This document shows, one piece after another, positions 15,579 to 23,884 of a DNA stretch of 37,272 nt. Where the stretch lies: positions 1 to 37,272 of the forward strand of contig JAISTG010000009.1 in the NCBI GenBank assembly GCA_031272705.1. The letters run 5' to 3'. The notes beneath the pieces were generated by a model. That model did not search any database. It saw nothing but the letters and a program-made list of their open reading frames with translations, and was not told the origin of the DNA. Positions within the stretch are counted from its first letter, which is position 1; every line of letters starts with the position of its first letter. The translations under genes and the position numbers were made by a program. The DNA comes from Bacteroidales bacterium (GTDB lineage: Bacteria > Bacteroidota > Bacteroidia > Bacteroidales > P3).

Positions 15579-16385
15579 TTAATTATTGCTCTTTGTGAGT
15601 TGCGGATTGAATATTTGGTCAAGATATTCCTGCAAACGGATAAGCGTAACGTTGGTTTCCAGTTTTCCGTTTTCGGCTATGGAGATATGACCTGTCTGTT
15701 CGCTGACCACAATGGCTATTGCATCGGTCAGTTCCGTGATTCCAACGGCTGACCTGTGGCGAAGACCAAGCGAAACCGCTATTTCATTGCTTTGAGAAAC
15801 GGGTAGAATACAGCGGGCAGCCTTTATGAGATTGTTTCCTATGATAAGCGCCCCGTCATGCAAAGGAGAATTTTTAAAGAATATGGTTTCAATGAGTTGT
15901 ATGTTTATTTGGGCTTCAAATTTATCTCCTGTTGCTGTAACGTTTTCTAATTTGTCCCCGCGACAAACAACAATCAACGCCCCACAATACGCATTTGCCA
16001 TGTGTCCGCAGGCTTGTACCAAAGCAGAAGTAGCAAGTGTTTCATTCTTTGACGCATCGCCTCTGTGGAAAAGCCATTTATAGCGGCGTTTTTTTAGAAT
16101 TTTAGTTCCTGCAAGGTTAAGAAACTTGCGTATTTCGGGCTGAAAGATAATTATCATTGCAATAGAACCAACGGAAATGAAGCCTCCGAGTATTTCACTC
16201 AACAACTGCATCTCCAAAACATCAACAATGCGATAGAAAACGTAAATAGCGATAAACCCTATGAAGATACTCTGTGCCGGAGTGCCACGTATGAGTTTCA
16301 AAATTAAGAAAAAGAGACATACAACAAGGATTATGTCTATTATTCCCTTGATTCCCTGAAATGTTTGAATGCTTGCTAAAATCAT
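15579..16385 (-). CDS. cdaA: Diadenylate cyclase CdaA
   Basis: A membrane-anchored enzyme that makes c-di-AMP from two ATP. Three N-terminal membrane segments (about 13-32, 38-56, 66-82) precede the DAC (DisA_N) domain at about 115-250, with the catalytic DGA (177-179) and RHR (209-211) motifs in HDGALIIG and LGLRHRSAVG. At 268 residues it is typical. The gene starts 4 nt after the folP stop. folP-cdaA is the usual pairing in Bacteroidetes, unlike the cdaA-ybbR-glmM order of Firmicutes. c-di-AMP generally controls osmotic and cell-wall balance. Confidence 0.95.
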   Translation of the reverse strand: MILASIQTFQGIKGIIDIILVVCLFFLILKLIRGTPAQSIFIGFIAIYVFYRIVDVLEMQLLSEILGGFISVGSIAMIIIFQPEIRKFLNLAGTKILKKRRYKWLFHRGDASKNETLATSALVQACGHMANAYCGALIVVCRGDKLENVTATGDKFEAQINIQLIETIFFKNSPLHDGALIIGNNLIKAARCILPVSQSNEIAVSLGLRHRSAVGITELTDAIAIVVSEQTGHISIAENGKLETNVTLIRLQEYLDQIFNPQLTKSNN

Positions 16386-16389
16386 AATG

Positions 16390-17232
16390 TTAATTGGTTG
16401 ATTTATTATATAGTTTGAATAAATTTATACATTCTTTTGCTGCACCGACATCGTGTACCCGCAAAATGTTTGCTCCGTTTGCCAAAGCAAAAGCGTGAAG
16501 AAAGGTTGTGCCGTTAAGGGATTGCTGCGGCGTAATGCCAAGCGGTTTGTATATCATTGACTTCCGCGATATTCCCGTGAGGATTGGCAACTCCAAAACC
16601 TTAAAATCGTTTTGTCGTTTCAGCAGTTCGTAATTGTGTTCCGGCGTTTTACCGAAGCCAAAACCCAAATCCAATATAATATCCTTTACTCCAAGTTCTC
16701 TCAAAAGCCCAATCCGTTGCGTAAAATAGTGCATGAGGTCAAGGAAAAGGTTATTGTAATGAACCGTTTGCTGCATACGGTTTGGCGTAGTGCCGGTATG
16801 CATCAGTATGTAAGGCACTTGGCAACGTGCAATGGTAGAAAACATCTCCGTATCAAACTGTCCGCCCGATATATCGTTAATTATGTCTGCTCCTGCTTCA
16901 ACAGCCACCGTTACAACCTTACTCCAACAGGTATCTATTGAGATAATGCTTTGAGGATAACGCCTTTTGACCTCCGTAATTACGGGTAACAGCCGTTCCA
17001 TTTCCTTTTCCACCGAAATAAATTCCGCACCCGGACGGGTAGAACACGCTCCCAAATCTATTATATCAGCCCCCTGCGAGATTACATCTTCGCAACGTGC
17101 CATTGCTTCGTCAAAATCAACATATTTTCCCCCGTCATAGAAGGAATCATCTGTGATATTGACAATGCCCATTATCAATGGATTAGAGAGATTCAGCAGT
17201 TTGCCGTTACAGTTTATTATTGTATGTTCCAT
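16390..17232 (-). CDS. folP: Dihydropteroate synthase
   Basis: Catalyses condensation of p-aminobenzoate with hydroxymethyldihydropterin diphosphate in folate synthesis, and is the target of sulfonamides. The TIM-barrel signatures are present: GIVNITDDSFYDGGKY (about 23-38), the diphosphate-binding loop, IIDLGACSTRPGA (about 59-71, with the sulfonamide-associated loop), SIDTC, DINDISGG, LDLGFGFGKT and GISRKSM. At 280 residues it has normal length. It is transcribed with cdaA. Its promoter faces and overlaps the region of the divergent DUF1599 gene. Confidence 0.95.
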   Translation of the reverse strand: MEHTIINCNGKLLNLSNPLIMGIVNITDDSFYDGGKYVDFDEAMARCEDVISQGADIIDLGACSTRPGAEFISVEKEMERLLPVITEVKRRYPQSIISIDTCWSKVVTVAVEAGADIINDISGGQFDTEMFSTIARCQVPYILMHTGTTPNRMQQTVHYNNLFLDLMHYFTQRIGLLRELGVKDIILDLGFGFGKTPEHNYELLKRQNDFKVLELPILTGISRKSMIYKPLGITPQQSLNGTTFLHAFALANGANILRVHDVGAAKECINLFKLYNKSTN

Positions 17233-17240
17233 AAATTTTG

Positions 17241-17248
17241 TATCTTTG
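17241..17248 (+). promoter_or_regulatory. -10 box of the DUF1599 gene
   Basis: TATCTTTG, 61 nt before the ATG at 17310, lies close to the folP start, so the two divergent promoters interleave. Confidence 0.5.
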
Positions 17249-17293
17249 CAGCCTTAAAAAGACTTGATATTGTTTTCGGTCATAAAACTGATG

Positions 17294-17301
17294 CAAAAGT
17301 A
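17294..17301 (-). promoter_or_regulatory. -10 box of folP-cdaA
   Basis: The complement reads TACTTTTG, 61 nt before the folP ATG. It is placed symmetrically to the divergent promoter. Confidence 0.5.
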
Positions 17302-17309
17302 ATAAAAAT

Positions 17310-17840
17310 ATGAATACAAGTAACGAATTTGACAATGTTATTAAAAAATGTCGCAGTTTATTTGCGGCAAAACTCAATGATTATGGAGCTTCGTGGCGAA
17401 TTTTCAGGCTTTCGTCCATCACAGACCAGATTTTCATAAAGGCAAATCGCATTAGAACCATTGAGGATAAAGGAGTGCAGATGGTTGATGACGATGTACG
17501 GAGCGAATTTACGGGAATACTGAATTATTGTGTTATTGCACTGATACAGACGGAACTTGGCGTTAGCGATGACGGGCATTTGGAAACCCGGAAAGCCCTT
17601 GAACTTTATGATAAGTACGTTATGCAGGCAAAGGATTTGATGTTGAGGAAGAACCATGACTATTCGGAATCGTGGAGACAAATGAGAATATCATCAATAA
17701 CCGATTTGATATTGGTAAAAATCCTTCGGCTCAAACAAATTGAAGATAACAATGGACAGGTTTCCGTAAGCGAAGGGGCAGCCGCAAATTATCTTGACAT
17801 AATTAACTATTCTGTTTTTGCCTCAATAAGACTTGGCTAA
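17310..17840 (+). CDS. DUF1599 protein with an internal duplication
   Basis: A 176-residue cytosolic protein made of two homologous halves. Residues 8-85 and 103-176 share KLNDYGASWRIFRLSSITDQIFIKANRI compared with KNHDYSESWRQMRISSITDLILVKILRL (pattern DYxxSWRxxRxSSITDxIxxKxxRxxxIED), each followed by an ILNYC/IINYS helix. DUF1599 is also called nucleotide-modification-associated domain 1. It is widespread in Bacteroidetes next to folP and occurs in phages. Its biochemical role is not known; the duplicated charged helices would suit nucleotide or diphosphate binding, which is inference. Confidence 0.85.
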   Translation: MNTSNEFDNVIKKCRSLFAAKLNDYGASWRIFRLSSITDQIFIKANRIRTIEDKGVQMVDDDVRSEFTGILNYCVIALIQTELGVSDDGHLETRKALELYDKYVMQAKDLMLRKNHDYSESWRQMRISSITDLILVKILRLKQIEDNNGQVSVSEGAAANYLDIINYSVFASIRLG

Positions 17841-17863
17841 TTATAATCCACTCTTAATCCTGT

Positions 17864-18178
17864 TATAATCAAATTATAGAATTCTGTAATTTGATTTCAG
17901 AACGCTGTAATTTGATTATAGAATTCTGTAATTTGATTTCAGAACGCTAGAACTTGATTATAGAATTATAGAATTTGATTATAGAACGCTGGAACTTGAT
18001 TATAGAATTCTGTAATTTGATTTCAGAACGCTGGAACTTGATTATAGATTTCTATAATTTGATTATAGAACGCTAGAATTTGATTATAGAATTCTGTAAT
18101 TTGATTTCAGAACGCTGGAACTTGATTATAGATTTCTATAATTTGATTCTAGCACGCTGGAATTTGATTCTAAAAAAC
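17864..18178. repeat. 21-bp tandem array, 15 units
   Basis: Fifteen units of exactly 21 bp start at 17864, 17885, 17906 and so on to 18158. Each centres on AATTTGATT or ACTTGATT within an imperfect dyad (for example TATAATTTGATTATA). The 3' part alternates between GAATTC, GAACGC and GATTTC. The array fills the gap between two converging genes (DUF1599 and ispD). It is not a CRISPR because there are no unique spacers. Confidence 0.92.
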
Positions 18179-18189
18179 TCAAAGCAAAC

Positions 18190-18891
18190 TTACTGATAAT
18201 CAATTTGGTTTTTTGTTAAAATATGTTCTGCAAGTAAAATATCAAAAGGTTCTGTTATTTTTATATTATCGGCATTGCCTTCAACAAGGTTTATTTTCAT
18301 ATTATTAAAACTTTCCAATACTTGAATATCATCGGTAAATGACGGCAGATAAGGCTGTTCGTAAGCCTTTATTATCAAATCGGAACGAAAGCATTGAGGG
18401 GTTTGAACCAGCATAACCTTCTTTCGGTCAAGAGGTTTATTGCTTCCATCCTCACAAAACCTCACAGAATCCTTTGCAGGCAGCACAGGCACGGCATTTC
18501 CTTTTGTTTCGGCGGTTGTAAAGCAGTCATTCCAAACTTTATGGCTTACGAAAGGTCGTACGCCATCGTGAATACCTACAACAGAGTGAGGTTCAACAAG
18601 TTTTAAGCCGTTCTTTACGGAATTAAAACGCTCTTCTCCACCTTCAACCGTTTGCAATGGTGCATTGAAATCATATTCGGCTGCAATCTTATGCCACAAT
18701 GGAATATGCTCTTTTGACAGAACCAAAATCAAATGCACACAAGGATCAATGGTAATAATGTTTTCAAGTGTCCAAATCAGCAAAGGCTTGTTTTTTATAA
18801 GCATAAACTGCTTTGGAACAGCACTTTGCATACGCTTACCCTGTCCTGCGGCAACTACAACGGCGTAACGGTTAGATGATAAGCATTGCAT
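18190..18891 (-). CDS. ispD: 2-C-methyl-D-erythritol 4-phosphate cytidylyltransferase
   Basis: The third step of the MEP isoprenoid pathway: transfers CMP from CTP to methylerythritol phosphate. The nucleotide-binding loop [19 protein letters not shown] (about 10-28), DGVRPFV (about 109-115) and the AKDSVR and LVQTPQCF segments (near 139 and 161) are present. At 233 residues it has the usual length. Its start lies 20 nt inside the 3' end of queA, so the two are translationally coupled. A 24-bp copy of its 3' end (18180-18203) recurs at 22833-22856. Confidence 0.95.
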   Translation of the reverse strand: MQCLSSNRYAVVVAAGQGKRMQSAVPKQFMLIKNKPLLIWTLENIITIDPCVHLILVLSKEHIPLWHKIAAEYDFNAPLQTVEGGEERFNSVKNGLKLVEPHSVVGIHDGVRPFVSHKVWNDCFTTAETKGNAVPVLPAKDSVRFCEDGSNKPLDRKKVMLVQTPQCFRSDLIIKAYEQPYLPSFTDDIQVLESFNNMKINLVEGNADNIKITEPFDILLAEHILTKNQIDYQ

Positions 18892-19927
18892 CGCCGTATG
18901 TAAGAAACTTGTACTTTTCCTTAATGGCTTCTTTGTATGCCTCCATTATGAGATCGTGTCCTCCGAAAGCAGCAGTCATCATAAGCATTGGTGATAATGG
19001 TGCGTGGAAATTGGTAATCATTGCATCTGCAACGGAGAAATTGTAAGGTGGAAAGATGAATTTGTTTGTCCAACCCGCAAAGGAAGTTACTTTTGCATTG
19101 ATTGTAACGGCTGTTTCTATGGCTTTCATTGTCGTTGTGCCTACTGCGCAGATTTTTTTCTTCTCTTCCTTAGCGTTATTGATGATTGCGGCGGCTTCTT
19201 CCGTGATATACATTTCTTCCGAATCGGATTTGTGTTTGGTAAGGTCTTCAACCTCTATCGGGCGAAAGTTACTCAGTCCGTTGTGAAGCGTTATCATTGT
19301 GGTATTGATGCCTTTCACCTCCATCTTTTTCAAAAGAATCTTGCTGAAATGCAAGCCTGCCGTTGGTGCAGCGACCGCTCCTTCTTTTTTTGCGAAGATA
19401 GTTTGATACCGTTCCGCATCATCAGCACTTACTTTTCTTTGGTTCAAAACATCATCAGGCAAAGGTGTTACACCCATTTTATGAATAATGTTATGAAATT
19501 CCTCATTGGAGCCGTCGAAGAGAAATCTCATTGTTCTGCCTCTTGACGTAGTGTTGTCAATAACTTCACCTACTATTTCGTTGTTGCTTCCAAAGAAAAT
19601 TTTATTTCCTATCCTTATTTTGCGTGCAGGATCTACCAGAACATCCCAAAGACGTGAGTCGGCGTTTATTTCTCTTAACATAAATACTTCAATCTCTGCG
19701 TTGGTTTTTTCTTTCAATCCGTAAAGTTTTGCAGGAAAAACCTTTGTGTCATTCATAATAAAGAGGTCTCCTTCGTCAAAAAAATCTATCACATCCTTGA
19801 AAACCAAATGTTCTATCAATTTTGTATTGCGGTTAACGACCATTAAACGTGCCTCATCTCTTTCTTTCGATGGTACGGAAGCAACCAATTCTTTCGGTAA
19901 ATTGTACTTAAACTGCGATAATTTCAT
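18872..19927 (-). CDS. queA: tRNA S-adenosylmethionine ribosyltransferase-isomerase
   Basis: Makes epoxyqueuosine in tRNA by transferring the ribosyl part of SAM to the 7-deazaguanine base. Signatures include the N-terminal [45 protein letters not shown] and [19 protein letters not shown]. At 351 residues it has normal length. It overlaps ispD by 20 nt and stands 46 nt downstream of the NlpC/P60 lipoprotein gene on the same strand, in the order ugd, rfbD-like, nlpC, queA, ispD. Confidence 0.96.
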   Translation of the reverse strand: MKLSQFKYNLPKELVASVPSKERDEARLMVVNRNTKLIEHLVFKDVIDFFDEGDLFIMNDTKVFPAKLYGLKEKTNAEIEVFMLREINADSRLWDVLVDPARKIRIGNKIFFGSNNEIVGEVIDNTTSRGRTMRFLFDGSNEEFHNIIHKMGVTPLPDDVLNQRKVSADDAERYQTIFAKKEGAVAAPTAGLHFSKILLKKMEVKGINTTMITLHNGLSNFRPIEVEDLTKHKSDSEEMYITEEAAAIINNAKEEKKKICAVGTTTMKAIETAVTINAKVTSFAGWTNKFIFPPYNFSVADAMITNFHAPLSPMLMMTAAFGGHDLIMEAYKEAIKEKYKFLTYGDAMLII

Positions 19928-19973
19928 ATTTTATATTTTTTAATCAATGCAATATAACGTAAATTCTTTATTT

Positions 19974-20471
19974 TTATTTTGTTTTATTTGATAAATGTCC
20001 CCCACAATGATAATGGAGTTGCCAGTAAGTTTCGTTCAGTGTAGAAATAATAACTCCCTGTGATGTGGAAGAATGTATGAACCGATTACTTTCAAGATAT
20101 ATTCCCACGTGATTTATTTTTCCTTTGCCATTATGAAAAAACAGTATGTCGCCTCTTTGAAGAGAATCCTTTGAATCTACAACAGACACCGCCGTAATCA
20201 TATCCGCCGAACGTCTTGGCAGAGTTACACCATATAAATCACGATAAACACTATACACAAACCCGGAACAATCCACGCCTTTCTTACTTAAGCCGCCGAA
20301 TTTATAAGGAGAGCCGAGCCATTCATTGCAATAATCGGTTAAAGCATCGTTAATTTTTTCCGTTTTCTTATTTGGATTAGATACAATATCCGTTTGCACT
20401 TGTTTTTTAGTAGCACAGCCGCCCAGAATAAAAAATGACAAAAACAGAATATAACAATACTTTATACGCAT
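19974..20471 (-). CDS. NlpC/P60 cell-wall hydrolase lipoprotein
   Basis: A 165-residue lipoprotein (lipobox GGCA, Cys19) with an NlpC/P60 papain-like domain at about 43-160. The catalytic triad is visible: Cys68 in GVDCSGFV, His121 in NHVGIYL and His133 in RFIHSS. Such enzymes cut gamma-D-Glu-diaminopimelate bonds in peptidoglycan stems. YKFGG and PRRSADM are typical of the Spr/YafL group. The start overlaps the rfbD-like stop by one base (TGATG), which implies translational coupling. Confidence 0.93.
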   Translation of the reverse strand: MRIKYCYILFLSFFILGGCATKKQVQTDIVSNPNKKTEKINDALTDYCNEWLGSPYKFGGLSKKGVDCSGFVYSVYRDLYGVTLPRRSADMITAVSVVDSKDSLQRGDILFFHNGKGKINHVGIYLESNRFIHSSTSQGVIISTLNETYWQLHYHCGGHLSNKTK

Positions 20472-21334
20472 CAGCCTTTTATTAAATTATTAACACATTT
20501 CATAAGACTGTCTTCCCAATGCGGTATGTCAATATCATAAAACGCTTTGGTGTAAGACTTGTCCAAAACGCTGTAATGAGGTCTCGGTGCAGGCTTTGGA
20601 TATTCCGAAGACAGCACAGGCTTTACCCGACAATCCAAATCTGCATACAGCATAATCTTTCTTGCAAAATCGTACCACGAACAAACTCCTTCGTTGCTGT
20701 AATGAACAATCCGCTGTCCCGATATTCTGTCTAATATCCTAACAGCAAATTCCGCCAAATCCATAGCGTAGGTTGGCGAACCCGTCTGGTCAAAAACAAC
20801 ATTGATTTCTTTGTTCTGCCGTCCCAGATTGAGCATCGTTTTAACGAAATTGCCGCCATATTCGCTGTAAAGCCACGAAGTACGTAGTATAACAACATTT
20901 TGAATATGTTTTAATACTGCTTGCTCTCCTTTTAACTTCGTTTTACCATAAACGGTTTCAGGTATTGGCTTGTCGTCCGTTGAATATGGAGTGTTCTTAT
21001 TGCCGTTAAATACATAGTCTGTTGATATGTGAATGAGTTTTATGCCGTATCGGGCTGCTTCAACAGCCAGATAGCCCGCTGCAACATTATTTATCAGGTC
21101 TGAAGTCTCAATATCGGTTTCCGCTTTATCAACTGCGGTGTATGCGGCAGCGTTTATGATTGCATTTACCTTATTTTGTTGCAGGAAGGTTTTTATTGCC
21201 TCGCTTGAAGTTATGTTCAACTCTTCTACATCGGTAAATAAATAATCGTATTCCTGATGTTGCAGGCTTACTTTGCGAATGCACTGCCCCAACTGCCCGT
21301 TTGCACCTGTTACTAAAACGATTTCCTTTTCCAT
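20471..21334 (-). CDS. rfbD: dTDP-4-dehydrorhamnose reductase-family protein
   Basis: An NAD(P)H-dependent extended SDR of 287 residues: Rossmann motif GANGQLG (10-16), NAAAYTAVDKAE (61-72), STDYVFNG (104-111) and the catalytic YGKTK (Tyr129/Lys133), then RTSWLYSEYGGNFVKTM. RfbD makes dTDP-L-rhamnose for surface polysaccharides. rfbA-C are not in the window, so the exact sugar is inferred. It follows ugd by 7 nt, which places two nucleotide-sugar enzymes together. Confidence 0.87.
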   Translation of the reverse strand: MEKEIVLVTGANGQLGQCIRKVSLQHQEYDYLFTDVEELNITSSEAIKTFLQQNKVNAIINAAAYTAVDKAETDIETSDLINNVAAGYLAVEAARYGIKLIHISTDYVFNGNKNTPYSTDDKPIPETVYGKTKLKGEQAVLKHIQNVVILRTSWLYSEYGGNFVKTMLNLGRQNKEINVVFDQTGSPTYAMDLAEFAVRILDRISGQRIVHYSNEGVCSWYDFARKIMLYADLDCRVKPVLSSEYPKPAPRPHYSVLDKSYTKAFYDIDIPHWEDSLMKCVNNLIKG

Positions 21335-21341
21335 TATGTCC

Positions 21342-22661
21342 TTATCTCGTACCTATACCTTCGTATTCAAAGCCCATTTCACGCAATAGTTTTGCTTCAT
21401 AGATGTTGCGTCCGTCCAAAATAAGATTTCCCTTTATGGCAGTCTTTATTCTGTCCCAGTCAGGCAAACGAAACTCTTTCCATTCCGTCAATAACAAAAT
21501 TGCATCTGCACCTTCGGTAGCCTCATACAAATCATTGCAGTACTGAACGTTCATATCAGGCAAGCGTCTCTTTGTTTCGCTCATTGCAATAGGGTCATAA
21601 GCCCTTATCTTACAGCCTTTTTCCTTAGCCAAAGCCGATATTATGTATAAGGAAGGGGCTTCCCGCATATCATCTGTTTCAGGCTTGAAGCTCAAACCCC
21701 ACAAGCATATTGTCTTGCCTTCCAAAGAGCCAAGTTTTGCTTTGAGTTTGTGATATATAATAAGTTTCTGTTCATCATTAACGTCCTCTGCGGCACGTAC
21801 AATCTTCATTGGACAGCCATAATCCAAGCCCGTATGATATAAAGCCTTAACATCTTTCGGGAAACAACTGCCTCCGTAACCTATACCGCTGTAAAGGAAC
21901 TTGTTACCTATGCGATTATCACTGCCGATGCCCTTTCTAACATTTGAAACGTCCGCTCCAACCTTATCACACAGGTTTGCAATCTCGTTCATAAAAGAAA
22001 TACGAACCGCAAGCATTGCATTGGCGGCATATTTGGTCATTTCGGCACTCGGAACGTCCATAAAGATAACGCTATGGTTGTTAAGCGTGAATGGTCTGTA
22101 AAGTTTGGACATCACTTCCTCCGCTCTGCTATTCTCTACTCCGATAACAACGCGGTCAGGGAAAAGAAAATCACGCACAGCGTTGCCTTCCTTCAAAAAT
22201 TCGGGGTTACTGCAAACGTCAAACTCTATTTTCTCGCCACGTTTGCTCAATTCGTCTTCCACAGCCTCACGAACCTTGCGTGCAGTCCCCACAGGAACAG
22301 TACTTTTGGTTACAATACAAACGTATTTCTTCATATTCCTGCCGATAGTCCTTGCTACGTCAAGCACATACTGCAAATCCGCCGAGCCGTCTTCGTCAGG
22401 TGGCGTGCCGACAGCCGAAAATATAACTTCGCTATCGTCAATACATTCAGCCAGATTTGTAGAAAATTTCAGCCTTCCGCTTCTTAAATTTTTTATTATC
22501 AGTTCATCTAACCCCGGTTCGTAAATAGGAGAAATCCCTTGTTTCAAATCCTCAATTTTTTTCTTATTTACATCAACGCAGACTACATTCACGCCTGTTT
22601 CTGCGAAACAAGTGCCGGTTACAAGTCCGACATAACCCGTGCCTACAATAGTTATATTCAT
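21342..22661 (-). CDS. ugd: UDP-glucose 6-dehydrogenase
   Basis: Oxidises UDP-glucose to UDP-glucuronate with two NAD+, supplying capsule and exopolysaccharide sugars. Signatures are GTGYVGLVTGTCFAE near the N-terminus, TKSTVPVGT, NPEFLKEG, and the catalytic Cys in GYGGSCFPKD (about residue 266). About 439 residues, normal for the family. I place the start at 22661 (MNITIVGTGY) rather than 22688, because the Rossmann strand begins there and the upstream nine codons look like leader. It is the first gene of the ugd to ispD minus-strand group. Confidence 0.94.
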   Translation of the reverse strand: MNITIVGTGYVGLVTGTCFAETGVNVVCVDVNKKKIEDLKQGISPIYEPGLDELIIKNLRSGRLKFSTNLAECIDDSEVIFSAVGTPPDEDGSADLQYVLDVARTIGRNMKKYVCIVTKSTVPVGTARKVREAVEDELSKRGEKIEFDVCSNPEFLKEGNAVRDFLFPDRVVIGVENSRAEEVMSKLYRPFTLNNHSVIFMDVPSAEMTKYAANAMLAVRISFMNEIANLCDKVGADVSNVRKGIGSDNRIGNKFLYSGIGYGGSCFPKDVKALYHTGLDYGCPMKIVRAAEDVNDEQKLIIYHKLKAKLGSLEGKTICLWGLSFKPETDDMREAPSLYIISALAKEKGCKIRAYDPIAMSETKRRLPDMNVQYCNDLYEATEGADAILLLTEWKEFRLPDWDRIKTAIKGNLILDGRNIYEAKLLREMGFEYEGIGTR

Positions 22662-22685
22662 ATGTATGCTCTTTTTTTCAGCGTG

Positions 22686-22693
22686 CAAAAATA
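22686..22693 (-). promoter_or_regulatory. -10 box of ugd
   Basis: The complement reads TATTTTTG, 24 nt before the preferred ugd ATG at 22661. It lies at the upstream in-frame ATG (22688), which supports the later start. Confidence 0.5.
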
Positions 22694-22788
22694 ATAAAAA
22701 AAATGAAAATCAACCTTTGTTTTAATGAAAATATGTTTTGAACTTAATTTTTTCCGTTTTCCGTATTACGAAATTAGGTTACAAAAAA

Positions 22789-22831
22789 CTGAAATCAAAT
22801 TCCAGCGTGCTGGAATTTGATTTCAGGAAAG
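22789..22831. repeat. 21-bp repeat family pair forming an 18-bp perfect palindrome
   Basis: CTGAAATCAAATTCCAGC (22789-22806) and its exact complement (22809-22826) surround a 2-nt centre. They are two 21-bp family units head to head. The right unit continues into the copied ispD tail at 22833-22856. Confidence 0.9.
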
Positions 22832-22943
22832 CCAAAGCAAACTTACTGATAATCAAAGAGAATTTATAACAAATTGGAATGTTTTTTTGATTAAATAAAT
22901 GTTGAACCGAATGATGTTTAATTTTGAATTAAAAAAATTATTG

Positions 22944-22951
22944 TATCTTTG
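22944..22951 (+). promoter_or_regulatory. -10 box of the etf operon
   Basis: TATCTTTG, 41 nt before the etfB ATG, with a TTTG at 22923-22926. Confidence 0.55.
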
Positions 22952-22992
22952 CCGCCTGAAAAAATGAATTTTGTAATTTATAAATTGAAATA

Positions 22993-23865
22993 ATGAGTTT
23001 AAGAATTGTAGTTTTAGCAAAGCAGGTTCCCGACACACGTAACGTTGGGAAAGATGCAATGAAAGAAGATGGCACTGTGAATCGTGCAGCCTTGCCCGCA
23101 ATTTTCAACCCTGAGGATTTGAATGCGTTAGAGATGGCATTAGAGATCAAGGATAAGCATCCCGATGCAACAATCAGCGTTATGACGATGGGACCAAGCC
23201 GTGCAGCGGAGATAATAAGGGATTCTGTTTATCGCGGTGCCGATAATGGTATAGTGGTTTCAGATCGCAAGGTAGCAGGTTCGGATACGCTTGCCACGTC
23301 TTACACTATCTCGCAAGCCATAAAGAAGTTAGGTAATGTGGATTTGGTATTGTGTGGGCGTCAGGCGATAGATGGCGACACTGCACAGGTAGGTCCGCAG
23401 GTTGCGGAGAAGTTAGACGTGCCGCAAATCACTTATGCGGAGGAATTGATTGAGGTAAGCGAAAAATCAATCAGGATAAAACGCCGCTTGGAACGTGGTA
23501 TAGAGGTGGTTGAAAGTAAGTTACCATGTCTTATAACGGTTCATGGTTCGGCTAATCCTTGCCGCTTCTCTCATGCAAAAAGAGTTATGAAGTATAAACA
23601 CGCAATTTCTGCTTCCGAAGCAGCGGAACGAGGCGTTGATACCGCAAAACTCTGGGCTGAAAAGCCATATCTGAAAATTGAAGAATGGAATGCAACCGAC
23701 ATAATGGCGGAGGACGAGCGTCTTGGCTTAACAGGCTCGCCTACAAAGGTTAAAAAGATTGAGAATGTGGTGCTTGCAGCAAAGGATAGTGTGCATTTAA
23801 CTCCATCCGATGAGGATTTGGACGGGTTAATGAAAGAATTGATTGCAGCACATATTATAGGATAA
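22993..23865 (+). CDS. etfB: Electron transfer flavoprotein beta subunit
   Basis: The smaller subunit of the ETF heterodimer that takes electrons from acyl-CoA dehydrogenases. Seen are VVLAKQVPDTRNVG at the start, NPEDLNALEMALEIKD, the GPSRAAEIIRDSVYRGAD segment, LVLCGRQAIDGDTAQVGPQVAE (AMP/FAD-binding loop region) and PCLITVHGSANPCRF. At 290 residues it is slightly longer than typical EtfB, as in Bacteroidetes. etfA follows after 19 nt and an acyl-CoA dehydrogenase after that, so the three form one electron-transfer unit. Confidence 0.95.
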   Translation: MSLRIVVLAKQVPDTRNVGKDAMKEDGTVNRAALPAIFNPEDLNALEMALEIKDKHPDATISVMTMGPSRAAEIIRDSVYRGADNGIVVSDRKVAGSDTLATSYTISQAIKKLGNVDLVLCGRQAIDGDTAQVGPQVAEKLDVPQITYAEELIEVSEKSIRIKRRLERGIEVVESKLPCLITVHGSANPCRFSHAKRVMKYKHAISASEAAERGVDTAKLWAEKPYLKIEEWNATDIMAEDERLGLTGSPTKVKKIENVVLAAKDSVHLTPSDEDLDGLMKELIAAHIIG

Positions 23866-23884
23866 TATTAAAACGAAAGAAAAG

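Noticed and set aside
17864..18178. CRISPR array
   Set aside because: A 21-bp period with no spacers, and units also found in isolated clusters in both orientations.
19004..19546. 180-codon plus-strand ORF opposite queA
   Set aside because: It is antisense to a well-conserved enzyme and has a Cys/Phe-rich composition typical of shadow frames.
22074..22524. Long plus-strand ORFs opposite ugd
   Set aside because: They are complements of conserved ugd codons with no family resemblance or start signal.
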